This document shows, piece after piece, positions 1-8,579 of a stretch of DNA of 64,000 bases. Below the pieces are notes generated by a model that saw only the letters and a program-made list of their open reading frames with translations, did no database searches and was not told the origin of the DNA. The first letter of the stretch is position 1, and each line of letters begins with the position of its first letter. A program made the position numbers and the translations under genes. The stretch is from Profundicola sp964553105 (GTDB taxonomy: Bacteria; Bacteroidota; Bacteroidia; Flavobacteriales; Weeksellaceae): the NCBI GenBank assembly GCA_964553105.1, contig CAZKJO010000002.1, forward strand, positions 1-64,000, in the 5' to 3' direction.

Positions 1-800
1 TCCACCGAAATCAGAGTTTCCTTATGATTTGGAACATCATAAGAGATTCGTTCTCTTGGTTGGGCTGGGTTTTTATATTTAGAAAATTGTGAAATAATTC
101 GTTGCTCCATTTCTTTTGCATCGATATCGCCTACCACAATAATCGCCATTAAATCAGGTCGATACCAATCTCTGTGATATCTTCTAATAACTTCGGGGTC
201 GAAGTTTTCTATAATTTCTTTTTTACCGATAGGTAAACGCTGAGCATAACGAGATTGGTATAAAACCTTAGGTAAATATTCATCTAGCATTCTTTTATCA
301 GCACCAAGACCAAGTCTTAATTCTTCTAAGATAATTCCTCGCTCTTTATTGATTTCCTCATCCGATAGAATCGCATTAAAAGCCCAATCTTCAATTATTT
401 TCATTCCTATATCTAGATTTCCTGGCTTTTCTAAAGGAATCGGTAGAATATAAACAGTTTCATCAAAACCGGTATACGCGTTCAAATGTTGACCGAATCT
501 TACGCCAATTGACTGCAGACTATCTACAAGCTCATTGCCCGGGAAATTTTTTGTGCCATTAAAATTCATATGCTCCATAAAATGAGCAAGACCTAATTGA
601 TCATCATCTTCTACAATAGAACCAACATTTAGAGCCAGCCTTAACTCAACCTTATTCTCTGGTTTTGCATTTTCTTCGATGTAATAGGTAAAGCCATTAT
701 CTAATTTACCGTATACAACATTAGGATTTAATGGGATATTTTGTGCTTGGAGCAAAATTGTTCCTAACAAACAACATAGAAGTATAATTTGCTTTGTCAT
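1..800 (-). CDS. M16 family zinc peptidase (PqqL/insulinase-like), N-terminal part
   Basis: The gene starts with ATG at 800 on the minus strand and runs off the left edge of the window, so only about 266 residues are visible. Residues 1-20 are a Sec signal peptide ending in LLQAQ, so the protein is exported. The inverted zinc motif of M16 peptidases is complete: AHFMEHMNFNG at about residues 72-82, giving ligands H73 and H77 and catalytic E76. The distal Glu ligand lies in the later ERGIILEEL segment. The mature protein begins with NPNVVYGKLDNGFTYYI, which is typical of the long (about 930-residue) two-repeat M16 proteins of Bacteroidetes. It is likely a periplasmic metallopeptidase. A terminator at 905-933 separates it from the M16 genes upstream, so it is probably transcribed alone. 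The family call is firm; the substrate is unknown. Confidence 0.9.
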   Translation of the reverse strand, partial: MTKQIILLCCLLGTILLQAQNIPLNPNVVYGKLDNGFTYYIEENAKPENKVELRLALNVGSIVEDDDQLGLAHFMEHMNFNGTKNFPGNELVDSLQSIGVRFGQHLNAYTGFDETVYILPIPLEKPGNLDIGMKIIEDWAFNAILSDEEINKERGIILEELRLGLGADKRMLDEYLPKVLYQSRYAQRLPIGKKEIIENFDPEVIRRYHRDWYRPDLMAIIVVGDIDAKEMEQRIISQFSKYKNPAQPRERISYDVPNHKETLISV

Positions 801-904
801 GATTTTTATATAATTCCTCTAAATTAATAAATCAAGATAGAATATGGATTGTTATTGGGTTTAAGTTTTAATCAATTGAATAAAAGTAGAAATTTTAATA
901 GAAA

Positions 905-933
905 GCATAAAAAAAGCACCCGAAATGGGTGCT
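905..933 (-). terminator. Rho-independent terminator after the M16-like lipoprotein gene
   Basis: Read on the minus strand, AGCACCC, a 5-base loop and GGGTGCT (915-933) form a perfect 7-bp stem that is followed directly by a run of Ts (909-914). It lies about 28 bases beyond the stop of the gene at 962-3070. Confidence 0.85.
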
Positions 934-961
934 ATATACTTAATATGAAATTTGAATCAAA

Positions 962-3070
962 TTAGAAATCTGATTGACTTACGCCTTTGTTAACTTCGTA
1001 AGATTTCATTTCCATAACCACTGTTTGTGGTCCTACTTCTTGTAAAACTTTAAAAGGCATTTTGATACCATCAACTGCTTTATAGTCCTCAAATTTTGTT
1101 AAAACTTGCATATCTCCTTGTGGAGTTTCCTGTGTTAAAACACTTTGAACTAAAAGACCAGAAGCTTTATCATAAAATTCTTCATGAGTTGATTTACCAA
1201 CTTTAACTTTTACCTTATAAGCATCTTTTCCATTCACTTTAGACAATCCAGCTAATTCTAACTGATCTGCTGTATAGAAAGCTTGGTCAATGATTCCTTT
1301 CTTAGCTACTTTATCAGCAACGTCGTCTCCCGTTAATTCTTGAGATCCTCCCATTCCAGCAACTTTTAAAGTTGTTCCATCAAATGATTGACTCATTACT
1401 GTCATACCATTCATTTTCATTTCAGTTTTTTCCCTGTTTGGAGCTAATTGCAATAATGTACCTTCCAGTGGCTGAGGTGCGCCTGCTTCCATAGAGAAAG
1501 TTGCTTTTACTGATTTTAAAGCTTTCACTTTATCTTTACCACCAATTTTATCTAAATAAGTATTAACAACACTCATTGGAGTAACATCCGCTGCAACTTT
1601 TTCAAATTTAGGAGCTTCTACTTCTTCTGCGTATCTATTATAATACTTAATAGGTAAATTCATTTTTTGTAATGCAGGTAAAACGTCCTCTGCTTTTCCA
1701 ACGACTACGATTCTAGCATTGTCTTTACCAAAATATTTTTTAGCAGCTGCCATAACATCTTCTCTAGTCACTGCATTAATATTTCTAATATAGTTTTCGT
1801 AGAAATCTGCTGGTAAGTTTTGAGTTTCAATTTGTAGCGCTTGTCTAGCAATAACCTCTGGTTTCTCAACTTGCATTACGAAGTTACCAACGAATTTAGC
1901 TTTTGCATTTTTTAATTCTTCTTCAGAAACTAATTCAGTTCTAATTCTTCCTAATTCACCTAACATTTCAACAATAGCACTGTCAGTAACTGAGTTTCTA
2001 ACAGAAGCAGTAGTCATAAAACGATTTACGTCTTTATCTCCTCTAATTCTAGAGTATGAACCATAAGTCCAACCGTTTGCTTCTCTTAAGTTTAAGAACA
2101 AACGACCTTCTCCACCACCTCCTAAGATTTGGTTTGCCATAAGTGCCGCGAAATAATCTGGGTCACTCATTTTAAGGTTAGTTACGTTTAATGTAGAAAC
2201 CTCTGACTGAACTGCGTTTGGCATATCAACAAAGTTAATGGTTGCTGTAGCAAGATTCTTAGGCTCTGGATAGTTTTGAGCTTTAACAGTTGCTTTTTTC
2301 CATGAGTTAAATTTCTTAGAAACTAAGTTTTTAACTTCATCAAAGCTAACATCACCAACAACTACCATGTATGCATTACCTGGAACGAAGTTTTTAGCAT
2401 AGTAGTCTTTTACATCTTTAAATGTAATGTTTGGAGCCGTTTTATCATTTAAGAATTCTCCAAAAGGGTGTGATTTACCGAAAACCAAAGCATCTTGAAC
2501 ATTAGATGCTACAGAAGTAACACTTTTTTCATCAGCTTTTAAACCTTCAATCATTTTAGCTTTTTCGCTCTCAAACTCTTCTTTAGTTAATAAAGGATCT
2601 AAAACACCTTGTGAAACTAAATCTAAGATTTGTGGGAAATACTTAGATAAAGTTGAAGCATAAGCTCCACCTGCGTGGAAACTAACATTTGCACCATAGA
2701 AATCAACTTCTTCGTTGAATTTATCTTTTGGTATTTTAGAAGTTCCATTACCCATCATGCTACTTAACATGCTTCTTACTCCTTTTTTGTCGCCTTCTGC
2801 AACTGGAGGATTATCCATTACTAAGTTAAAGCTAACTCTTGGTAATTTATTATTTTCAACTACCATCACTTTCAATCCATTGTCTAATGTGAAAGTTTGT
2901 GGTTTACCAATATTAACTTTAGGTGCTGGACCAGGTGTTGGTCTAATACTTCTATCGATTCCTTGTGTAGTTGTTTCCATCTCTGGTTCACTCTCAGCAT
3001 TCTGAACCTGTGTTGTTGTACAAGATCCAAGGATGAATGCAAAAAGAACGCTATATATTATTTTATTCAT
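962..3070 (-). CDS. M16-type peptidase-like lipoprotein without zinc motif, fused to a C-terminal lipoprotein-sorting-like domain
   Basis: This is a 702-residue protein. Residues 1-17 end in the lipobox LGSC, so it should be a lipoprotein. Residues 55-475 have the two-domain M16 fold: an N-terminal segment with LDNGLKVMVVENNKLPRVS, and a C-terminal half with LGGGGEGRLFLNLREANGWTYG, the usual R/Y substrate-binding signature. The HxxEH zinc motif is absent; the equivalent position reads KGVRSMLSSMMGNGT. The protein therefore resembles the non-catalytic subunit of heterodimeric M16 peptidases. Residues about 490-702 are an extra domain resembling outer-membrane lipoprotein-sorting (LolA-like) beta proteins. 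It starts 27 bases after the stop of the catalytic-type M16 gene at 3098-4280. The two are very likely one operon and one two-subunit enzyme at the periplasmic membrane face (inference). Confidence 0.88.
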   Translation of the reverse strand: MNKIIYSVLFAFILGSCTTTQVQNAESEPEMETTTQGIDRSIRPTPGPAPKVNIGKPQTFTLDNGLKVMVVENNKLPRVSFNLVMDNPPVAEGDKKGVRSMLSSMMGNGTSKIPKDKFNEEVDFYGANVSFHAGGAYASTLSKYFPQILDLVSQGVLDPLLTKEEFESEKAKMIEGLKADEKSVTSVASNVQDALVFGKSHPFGEFLNDKTAPNITFKDVKDYYAKNFVPGNAYMVVVGDVSFDEVKNLVSKKFNSWKKATVKAQNYPEPKNLATATINFVDMPNAVQSEVSTLNVTNLKMSDPDYFAALMANQILGGGGEGRLFLNLREANGWTYGSYSRIRGDKDVNRFMTTASVRNSVTDSAIVEMLGELGRIRTELVSEEELKNAKAKFVGNFVMQVEKPEVIARQALQIETQNLPADFYENYIRNINAVTREDVMAAAKKYFGKDNARIVVVGKAEDVLPALQKMNLPIKYYNRYAEEVEAPKFEKVAADVTPMSVVNTYLDKIGGKDKVKALKSVKATFSMEAGAPQPLEGTLLQLAPNREKTEMKMNGMTVMSQSFDGTTLKVAGMGGSQELTGDDVADKVAKKGIIDQAFYTADQLELAGLSKVNGKDAYKVKVKVGKSTHEEFYDKASGLLVQSVLTQETPQGDMQVLTKFEDYKAVDGIKMPFKVLQEVGPQTVVMEMKSYEVNKGVSQSDF

Positions 3071-3097
3071 TTCTATTTTTTAAAATTCGTTGAAAAA

Positions 3098-4280
3098 TTA
3101 TTTTGCTCCAGTGTATTCGATGATCACTCGCTGATTCGGGTTCAAGTATTTTTGAGCCACCTCTCTAATTTCTTCTCTAGTAATAGATCTATAAATATCG
3201 ATCTCTTTGTTAGTCAAACTAGTATCTCCATACAATAAGTAGTTCGTAGCTAATGTATGTGCAATACCTTCTACACTCGAATTACTAGAAACGAATCTAT
3301 TTTCGAATTGATTTTGAAGCTTTTGATATTCTCTTTCAGAAATTAATTCAGTTTGTAGTTTCTTGATTTCTGCATCGTATGCATTCAACATATCTTCTTT
3401 AGTATTATCACCCATTGGCAAACCATAGATAATATATTGTCCGTAGTCCTCTTGGCTATAGTTGAAAGCTCCAACTTGTAATGCAGTTTTATCCTGATCT
3501 ACCATCTTCTTATATAATCTAGAACTTTTCCCGTCGCTCAATACAGCAGAAATTAAGTCTAAAACTCTAGCATCTCTTGTTTTCATAGAAGGAGTTCTAA
3601 ACGCAGAAATAATCATTGGAATTTGAACGTTTGGATCTTCCCAAGTTGCCTCGATGGGTTTTGTAATAGGATCTTCTTTAGCAATTGTTCTTTGAATGTC
3701 AGCTCCTCTTGGAATTTCAGAAAAATAATCGTTGATCCATGTCTTAGCTTGTNNNNNNNNNNNNNNNNNNNNNNNNNNNNNNNNNNNNNNNNNNNNNNNN
3801 NNNNNNNNNNNNNNNNNNNNNNNNNNNNNNNNNNNNNNNNNNNNNNNNNNNNTCGTTCTGTGTATCAACTCCAACTTGGTTAATGATAGGGTGTAACATT
3901 CTTTCAGATTCCATCCATAAACCTAATTGTAGATTATTAGATGGGAAGACCTCGTAGTAATAAGTTCTATCATCAGAAGTGTTAGCATTGTTGGTACCAC
4001 CATTAGCGGTAACAATTTTAAACCACTCACCTCTTTCGATGTTCTTAGTTCCCTCGAATAACAAATGCTCGAAGAAGTGCGCAAAACCTGTTCTATCTGG
4101 TTGCTCATCTTTAGCTCCCACATGGTACATTACAGATGTAATTACCACAGGTGCAGTCTTGTCTTGATGAAGAATTACGTGTAATCCGTTGTCCAGATCG
4201 TACTCTTCATAATCAATGTGTTGTGCTTGGCTACTTAGCATTGCTCCTACAGCAAACACACTCAATATCAATTTTTTCAT
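3098..4280 (-). CDS. M16 zinc peptidase, catalytic subunit (interrupted by assembly gap)
   Basis: One gene is split by 100 Ns at 3753-3852. The N-terminal part (from ATG at 4280) has a signal peptide ending in SSQAQ and the zinc motif HFFEHLLFEGT, with H68, E71 and H72. It breaks off after GVDTQN. The C-terminal part resumes with QAKTW and runs to the stop at 3098. The two parts are in different frames across the gap, which shows that 100 is a placeholder and not the true length. About 142 plus 217 residues are visible, against about 440 usual for this subfamily, so roughly 80 residues are missing. The lost stretch should hold the distal zinc-ligand Glu, normally about 76 residues after HxxEH. 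It is the first gene of an operon with the inactive M16 partner 27 bases downstream. Confidence 0.88.
3753..3852. other. Assembly gap of 100 Ns inside an M16 peptidase gene
   Basis: There are exactly 100 Ns. The flanking coding frames do not match across 100 bases, so the real gap has another length. The sequence on both sides belongs to the same M16 gene. Confidence 0.97.
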
Positions 4281-4633
4281 GAAAAAATATTTGGTATTAA
4301 TTAATTTATTGGTCTATTTGACGAATATAAGTGTGGAAAGTTACAAATGATTTGAATTAATTTAAAATTATCTTAAATATTTCTCTAAGTTTAAACTCAT
4401 GATAAATAAATATTAAAGTAAATCTTGAGTTTGATTATTAAAAATTTTAGGAATTACGAGATACCGTATTTTATAATTCTAATCCCTTTTTAACTATATC
4501 ATTCTATCGTTATACTTTCAATTATAATTAATTTTGGGTTTTGAAAGCTATCTAAAATTTAATATTGGAGACAAAAATGTATATAAGCTTGATTTAAAGT
4601 TCAATAAATTAGGTAAATAATTTTAAAAAAAAC
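4281..4633. other. Non-coding region between divergent M16 operon and rpsO
   Basis: This is about 350 bases of very AT-rich sequence between two divergent transcription units. I see no open frame of note, no RNA gene and no strong inverted repeat. It must hold the promoter of the M16 operon, but I cannot place one; TATATTCG read on the minus strand near 4321-4334 is a weak candidate for the -7 box. Confidence 0.6.
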
Positions 4634-4663
4634 TTGCCAACTTATTTATAATCCGTACATTTG
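4634..4663 (+). promoter_or_regulatory. Bacteroidetes sigma-A promoter of rpsO
   Basis: TTG at 4634-4636, a 19-base spacer and TACATTTG at 4656-4663 match the Bacteroidetes -33/-7 consensus TTG-N19-TAnnTTTG. Transcription should start a few bases downstream, giving a leader of about 30 bases before rpsO. Confidence 0.8.
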
Positions 4664-4700
4664 CGACTTCATACATAATAATCATTAAACAAATATTTGA

Positions 4701-4970
4701 ATGTATTTATCACCAGAGAAAAAAAGAGAGATTTTTGAAGAGTATGGCATCAACGCTAATGACACTGGATCTCCAGAGAGCCAAATTGCCTTATTCACTT
4801 ACAGAATCAAGCATTTATCAGAACACTTAAAGCAAAATCGTAAGGATTATAACACCGAGCGTGCACTAGTAAATCTGGTAGGTAAAAGAAGAGATTTCCT
4901 TGACTACTTAATCAAAACAGATATCGAAAGATACCGTGCGATTATTGCCAAGTTAGGAATCCGTAAGTAA
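4701..4970 (+). CDS. rpsO: 30S ribosomal protein S15
   Basis: The 89 residues equal the usual S15 length. The sequence carries the family core NDTGSPESQIALFTYRI, HLKQNRKDY and LVGKRRDFLDYL. S15 binds the central domain of 16S rRNA early in assembly of the 30S platform. A consensus promoter lies just upstream and a strong terminator just downstream, and pnp follows 90 bases later on the same strand. The rpsO-pnp pair is a conserved gene order in many bacteria. In Escherichia coli both S15 and PNPase autoregulate expression of this pair; nothing in the short leader here shows whether that holds. Confidence 0.97.
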   Translation: MYLSPEKKREIFEEYGINANDTGSPESQIALFTYRIKHLSEHLKQNRKDYNTERALVNLVGKRRDFLDYLIKTDIERYRAIIAKLGIRK

Positions 4971-4989
4971 TCAAAGAAAAATAACTCGA

Positions 4990-5017
4990 GGCAAGTCATT
5001 ACTGACTTGCCTTTTTT
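4990..5017 (+). terminator. Terminator between rpsO and pnp
   Basis: GGCAAGTC (4990-4997), a 6-base loop and GACTTGCC (5004-5011) form a perfect 8-bp stem that is followed by six Ts. It should end most rpsO transcripts, so pnp needs partial read-through or a promoter of its own within 5012-5059. Confidence 0.9.
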
Positions 5018-5059
5018 GTTTTCTTTGGTTCACTCCAATTTAGACACATTAATTTATAT

Positions 5060-7207
5060 ATGAATAATCAAGTTTTTACAAAAGAAATCCGTTTTGAAGA
5101 CGGACGTTCCATTACCTTAGAAACCGGTAAATTAGCTAAACAAGCTAACGGTTCTGTGGTAGTGAAGATGGGTGGGACCATGCTGTTAGCTACCGTAGTA
5201 TCAGCGAAAGATGCCCGAGATGGTGTAGATTTTATGCCATTAACTGTTGAGTATCGTGAGAAATTTACCGCAGCTGGAAAGATTCCAGGTGGTTTTTTCA
5301 AAAGAGAAGGACGCCCAACAGACGAAGAGATTTTGACCATGCGTTTGGTGGACCGCGTTTTGCGCCCAATGTTCCCAGACGACTATCACGCTGAAACGCA
5401 AGTTATCATCAGTGTATATTCTTATGACGGTTCTACTATGCCAGATTCATTGGCTGGTTTGGCTGCTTCAACTGCGATTGCATTAACGGATATTCCGTTC
5501 AAAGCTCCGCTTTCGGAAGTTAGAGTTGCAAGAGTAGAAGGAAAATATATTATTAATCCAGATTTCGAAACCTTAAAAACTGCTGACATGGATATCATGG
5601 TAGGTGCTACTGCAGATTCTGTAGTTATGGTTGAAGGTGAATTCGAAGAGGTTTCTGAGCAGGAAATGCTAGATGCAATTAAGTTTGCACACGAAGCAAT
5701 TAAAGTTCAGATTCAAGCACAAATTGAATTAGCTGAGGCTGCTGGAGTTAGTAAAGAGAAAAGAGTTTACGAACACGAAACTCATGATCGTGATTTAGAA
5801 AAGAAAATTCAAACAGACTTATTCCAATCTTTATATGATATTGCTAAAGAACCAGCTGACAAACATGTTCGTGCTGAAAAGTTTGATGCAGTTTTACAAG
5901 AGTTCTTATCTGGCTATAGCGAAGAAGAATTAGAAGATGTTGCTCCTTTAGCTAAAGTTTATTTCTCCAATACAAAGAAAGAAGCTGTTAGACAATTGTT
6001 ATTGGAAGAAGGAATTCGACTTGATGGTAGAAAACCAAATGAAATTAGACCTATTTGGAGTGAGGTAGATTATTTGCCATCTACACACGGTTCTGCGGTA
6101 TTTACTCGTGGAGAAACTCAATCTTTAACTTCAATTACTTTAGGATCCTCTTTAGATGTTGATAGAGTAGATAGTTTATTAGGTGAATATTCCAAGAAAT
6201 TCTACTTACACTATAATTTTCCTCCATTCTCTACAGGTGAAGCAAGACCTATTCGTGGAACTTCTAGAAGAGAAATTGGACATGGTAATTTAGCCGAAAG
6301 AGCTTTAAAGAAAATGATTCCTGAAGATAATCCATATACAGTACGTGTTGTATCTGATATTCTAGAGTCAAATGGTTCATCTTCTATGGCAACAGTTTGT
6401 GCGGGTACATTAGCTTTAATGGATGCTGGTATTAAATTAAAAAAACCAGTTTCTGGTATTGCAATGGGATTGATTACCGATACTGAATCAGGAAAATGGA
6501 CAGTATTATCTGATATTTTAGGCGATGAGGATCATTTAGGAGATATGGACTTTAAAGTTACAGGTACTAAAGACGGTATCACGGCCTGTCAAATGGACAT
6601 CAAAGTTGACGGTTTAGCGCATGAAATTCTTGAAAAAGCATTAATGCAAGCCAAAGAAGGTAGACTTCACATTTTAGGAGAAATGATGAAAACTATTTCT
6701 GAGCCTAATGAGCAATTAAAAGCAAATGCTCCTAAGATTGTTACCATGAGAATCCCAAGCGATTATATTGGTGCATTGATTGGACCTGGTGGAAAAATGA
6801 TTCAGGCTATTCAAGCGGATACTGGAACTAACATTTCGATTGAGGAAGATGGTAAAGAAGGTATCGTTGAGATTAGTGGTGTAGATCAAGCAGGTATGGA
6901 CGAAGCAATCCAACGTGTCAAAGACATTACTTTTGAACCAGAAGTTGGTGCAGTTTATACTGGAAAAGTTGTTTCTACTAAACCTTTCGGTGCTTTTGTT
7001 GAAATCAAAAAAGGTACAGAAGGATTGGTACACATTTCTGAGTTGGAATGGCATCGTGTGAACGACGTTGAAGACGTTGTGAAGGTAGGTGATGAAATTC
7101 AAGTTAAGTACTTAGAAAACGATCCAAAATCTGGAAAAATGAGACTTTCTCGTAAAGTTTTATTACCAAGACCGGATAAAAAGCAAAGAAACGATAAGGA
7201 AGATTAA
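5060..7207 (+). CDS. pnp: Polyribonucleotide nucleotidyltransferase (PNPase)
   Basis: PNPase degrades RNA 3' to 5' using phosphate and is part of mRNA turnover in the cytoplasm. The 715-residue length is normal. Domains in order are: first RNase PH core (about 10-145), alpha-helical domain (about 240-320), second RNase PH core (about 325-550, with RRLDGRKPNE-like RLDGRKPNEIRP, FPPFSTGEARP and GTSRREIGHG), KH domain (about 560-620, with IGALIGPGGKMI) and S1 domain (about 630-700, with GAVYTGKVVSTKPFGAFVEI). Residues of the phosphate site in the second core are intact. The gene lies downstream of rpsO as in many bacteria and has its own terminator at 7232-7257. Confidence 0.98.
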   Translation: MNNQVFTKEIRFEDGRSITLETGKLAKQANGSVVVKMGGTMLLATVVSAKDARDGVDFMPLTVEYREKFTAAGKIPGGFFKREGRPTDEEILTMRLVDRVLRPMFPDDYHAETQVIISVYSYDGSTMPDSLAGLAASTAIALTDIPFKAPLSEVRVARVEGKYIINPDFETLKTADMDIMVGATADSVVMVEGEFEEVSEQEMLDAIKFAHEAIKVQIQAQIELAEAAGVSKEKRVYEHETHDRDLEKKIQTDLFQSLYDIAKEPADKHVRAEKFDAVLQEFLSGYSEEELEDVAPLAKVYFSNTKKEAVRQLLLEEGIRLDGRKPNEIRPIWSEVDYLPSTHGSAVFTRGETQSLTSITLGSSLDVDRVDSLLGEYSKKFYLHYNFPPFSTGEARPIRGTSRREIGHGNLAERALKKMIPEDNPYTVRVVSDILESNGSSSMATVCAGTLALMDAGIKLKKPVSGIAMGLITDTESGKWTVLSDILGDEDHLGDMDFKVTGTKDGITACQMDIKVDGLAHEILEKALMQAKEGRLHILGEMMKTISEPNEQLKANAPKIVTMRIPSDYIGALIGPGGKMIQAIQADTGTNISIEEDGKEGIVEISGVDQAGMDEAIQRVKDITFEPEVGAVYTGKVVSTKPFGAFVEIKKGTEGLVHISELEWHRVNDVEDVVKVGDEIQVKYLENDPKSGKMRLSRKVLLPRPDKKQRNDKED

Positions 7208-7231
7208 TTTTAAAATCGATTGAAAATAAGA

Positions 7232-7257
7232 AAGACTCCAATTAGGAGTCTTTTTTT
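7232..7257 (+). terminator. Terminator of pnp
   Basis: AAGACTCC (7232-7239), a 5-base loop and GGAGTCTT (7245-7252) form an 8-bp stem that runs into seven Ts. It lies between the convergent genes pnp and bioY. Confidence 0.9.
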
Positions 7258-7274
7258 ACGTGTAAACTTTGAAA

Positions 7275-7820
7275 CTATAAGTTTGAATCAAAGTTAAAAT
7301 CTAATGTCATAATATATTTCTTTATTAACCAACCTGCGAATGCTCCGACTACAACTTTAATTACTCCACCTAAAACGAAAGGTGTAAATCCATATTCAAT
7401 GGCTTTAGAAATTCCTAAATTAAAACTCAGTTTTAAAACACCAAATAGCAGAATTATGATGGTTCCAACCAACATGGCTAAAAGTGCATTTTTGAAATTA
7501 TTTGTCTTATAATCCGAAATATAACCACTAAAAGCTCCACCAAAAATAAATCCTATCAAGTATCCACCACTATTGCTCATGAAAGCATCTATTCCAAAAC
7601 CACCATCGGCAAACACAGGTACACCAATTAATCCAAGTAATAAATATAATAGGATAGAAATTTTACCCTCTTTTAAACCAAAAATGTAAGGAAGCAATAA
7701 AATCGCAAAACTCTGACCGGTGATAGGAATCCCTATATCAAAAATAGGTAACTGAAATGATATCTGAGTAAACAGAAATAGAATGAGTAGGCCAAGAGAG
7801 ATACGAAGTACACTGAACAT
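7275..7820 (-). CDS. bioY: BioY family biotin transporter substrate-binding protein
   Basis: The 181-residue protein is almost entirely hydrophobic, with about six membrane helices. Signature parts of BioY are visible: ITGQSFAILLLPYIFG in the first third, LLGLIGVPVFADGG, GGYLIGFIFG and FVLGGVIKVVVGAFAG near the end. BioY is the S-component of the biotin ECF transporter and may work with a shared energising module or alone. No bioM/bioN (ATPase/T-component) genes lie nearby. The gene is convergent with pnp. Its only upstream neighbour on the strand is sodC, from which it is separated by a terminator, so it is probably transcribed alone. Confidence 0.88.
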   Translation of the reverse strand: MFSVLRISLGLLILFLFTQISFQLPIFDIGIPITGQSFAILLLPYIFGLKEGKISILLYLLLGLIGVPVFADGGFGIDAFMSNSGGYLIGFIFGGAFSGYISDYKTNNFKNALLAMLVGTIIILLFGVLKLSFNLGISKAIEYGFTPFVLGGVIKVVVGAFAGWLIKKYIMTLDFNFDSNL

Positions 7821-7831
7821 TTTACAAATTT

Positions 7832-7861
7832 AAAAAAGCGACCTTAATAAGATCGCTTTTT
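7832..7861 (-). terminator. Terminator of the superoxide dismutase gene
   Basis: On the minus strand GCGA, a T-G wobble, CTT, a 3-base loop, AAG and TCGC form a hairpin that is flanked by A and T runs (7833-7861) and followed by Ts. The flanking A/T runs extend the stem, so it may also work on the other strand. Confidence 0.8.
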
Positions 7862-7885
7862 CAATAGTTTAAAAATATAAATATT

Positions 7886-8482
7886 TTATTCAATCACTAA
7901 ACATCCAATTCTTCCACCTGCATCACCAGTTGGTTGTGTTGTAAAGTCATCAACCCCTTCATGAACAATTAGAGATTTTCCGATTAAATTTTTGGTTTCG
8001 TCTTCACAGTCTAAACACCACTTATCAGTAGTAAAAGTTAAAGTAGCATTTCCATCTGCATCTGCTGTAAGATTTCCTATGTCACCCATGTGGAATGGAT
8101 CCATATCAAACTTACCGTGTTCATCACCGGTTGGATTCCAGTGTCCACCTGCTGAAGTGGCGTCGGGTGCAGAACAATCCCCTGTTTCATGCACATGAAT
8201 AGCATGATCTCCTGGTGTAATTCCTGCTAAAGTAACATCTAAAGTCACTTCGTTATCAACCTGAGTAAAGGTTGCAGTACCTGATAAATTACTATCACTT
8301 GCAGGACTAAAATCGATTTTTAGAACTTTATTGGTGTCTAAATCATTTGTTCGATTTAAATCATCTTCCATCACCGCAATCGAGTCTTCATCAGATTGCA
8401 CTACTACGGTTTCGTTTTTGTTATCACAGGCCGTGTTTAGTAATAAAAAGCCCATCCCCAATAATACATGTATTTTCTTCAT
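7886..8482 (-). CDS. sodC: Cu/Zn superoxide dismutase, lipoprotein
   Basis: The gene encodes a 198-residue protein from ATG at 8482. A longer frame from 8524 is rejected because MKKIHVLLGMGFLLLNTAC is a clean lipoprotein signal. The enzyme converts superoxide to hydrogen peroxide and oxygen outside the cytoplasm. Metal ligands are visible: the HVH pair after HAI, His in GGHWNP, His in DEHGKF, His and Asp in FHMGDIG and His in IVHEGVDD. The disulfide cysteines in GDCSAP and RIGC and the active-site Arg in GGRIGC are also present. An extra CLDC pair occurs in the zinc-loop-distal region. The protein is probably anchored to a membrane facing the periplasm or cell surface. It appears to be a single-gene unit closed by the hairpin at 7832-7861. 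Confidence 0.95.
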   Translation of the reverse strand: MKKIHVLLGMGFLLLNTACDNKNETVVVQSDEDSIAVMEDDLNRTNDLDTNKVLKIDFSPASDSNLSGTATFTQVDNEVTLDVTLAGITPGDHAIHVHETGDCSAPDATSAGGHWNPTGDEHGKFDMDPFHMGDIGNLTADADGNATLTFTTDKWCLDCEDETKNLIGKSLIVHEGVDDFTTQPTGDAGGRIGCLVIE

Positions 8483-8579
8483 AATAAATTGTTTAATATA
8501 ACTGCAACAATTTATGTTCCACAATTGATTAAAATCAGTTTTTTTTATTTAAATTGGTTCAATATCAAATTTTTACTCT

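Noticed and set aside
2715..3238. Open frames on the plus strand opposite the M16 lipoprotein gene
   Set aside because: They lie entirely or mostly within a clear gene on the other strand and show no family features or start signals.
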